Shown here: positions 63,715 to 64,000 of the stretch, piece after piece | Numbering within the stretch: the first letter of the stretch is position 1 | How the letters are laid out: each line of letters opens with the position of its first letter | Source of the DNA: Glandiceps talaboti | Taxonomy: Eukaryota > Hemichordata > Enteropneusta > Spengelidae | Direction of reading: 5' to 3' | Assembly: GCF_964340395.1 (NCBI RefSeq) | Contig: NC_135568.1 | Coordinates: forward strand, 10,076,276 to 10,140,275 | DNA: 64,000 bases | Program-made: the position numbers and the translations under genes | The notes under the pieces: model-generated | The model's input: only the letters and a program-made list of their open reading frames with translations | Databases searched by the model: none | Told to the model about the DNA's origin: nothing

Positions 63715-64000
63715 TAATGAGGTCCCTTAGGCCTAAAAAGTAATTGTTTGGTTCCGGTTACCCGACCCCACCTAGTTTTTCACTGCCGACTTTAAAATGT
63801 TTTTACGTATTCGGGGAAAAAATAATAAAATCGCAAAAATTGTGTGAAGTCTCACGAGAAATAGTGGACGCAGAAACTGACATCAACTTAAAAAGACAAT
63901 ATAAAACTGTTCTTCCAATCTGTAATGACTGTACATCAGATAGGAAGAAATACATAACAATTTGGAAAACAATGGACAACCTGAACTTCACATTCACACA
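63715..64000 (+). mobile_element. Dispersed family B, copy 4, cut by the window end
   Basis: taggcctaaaaagtaattgt, ttggttccggttacccgacc ccacctagtttttcactgcc and aataaaatcgcaaaaattgt gtgaagtct match the 55650-56170 copy in order. Confidence 0.8.

Overview
The window is AT-rich animal nuclear DNA. Genes are split by short GT-AG introns, there are many long microsatellites and minisatellites, and the space between genes is filled with short non-autonomous transposons and SINE-like elements. No bacterial operon, viral genome, rRNA or functional tRNA gene was recognised. The gene content (class III myosin with an N-terminal kinase, Kunitz/thyroglobulin secreted protein, LamG-mucin membrane protein, intronless LRR and two-TM proteins) and the repeat landscape suggest a marine invertebrate such as a hemichordate, amphioxus or lophotrochozoan. 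The species cannot be fixed from the sequence alone.

Layout. (1) 1-15.45 kb, minus strand: the first 21 coding exons (923 residues, open at the left edge) of a class III unconventional myosin, with a complete Ste20-type kinase joined to most of a myosin motor. (2) 15.45-40.9 kb: no convincing coding exon; nested and fold-back MITE-like elements, a 46-bp minisatellite and microsatellites. (3) 40.94-44.22 kb, plus strand: a complete six-exon gene for an unrecognised 225-residue acidic protein. (4) 46.27-48.76 kb, minus: a four-exon secreted Kunitz plus thyroglobulin type-1 inhibitor-like protein. (5) 51.19-56.27 kb, minus: a nine-exon predicted type I membrane protein (signal peptide, LamG-like domain, Thr/Ser-rich stalk made of three copies of a two-exon module, TM helix). 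(6) 58.86-59.60 kb, minus: an intronless leucine-rich-repeat protein with a possible N-myristoylation site. (7) 62.50-63.13 kb, minus: an intronless two-TM protein resembling SLATT-type proteins.

The genes do not form an obvious pathway. The secreted inhibitor, LamG-mucin protein, LRR protein and SLATT-like protein could all take part in surface or innate defence, but that is inference. The most unusual signal is in the myosin gene: several introns begin with tandem arrays whose repeat unit is the 3' end of the preceding exon plus its 5' splice site, so each array holds a ladder of decoy donors. A related pattern is seen in the LamG-mucin gene, where an approximately 0.6-kb two-exon cassette is tandemly triplicated and carries an uncommon GC-AG intron in every copy. 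Exon boundaries were read by eye from splice consensus, frame continuity and family similarity; no alignment or RNA evidence was available.
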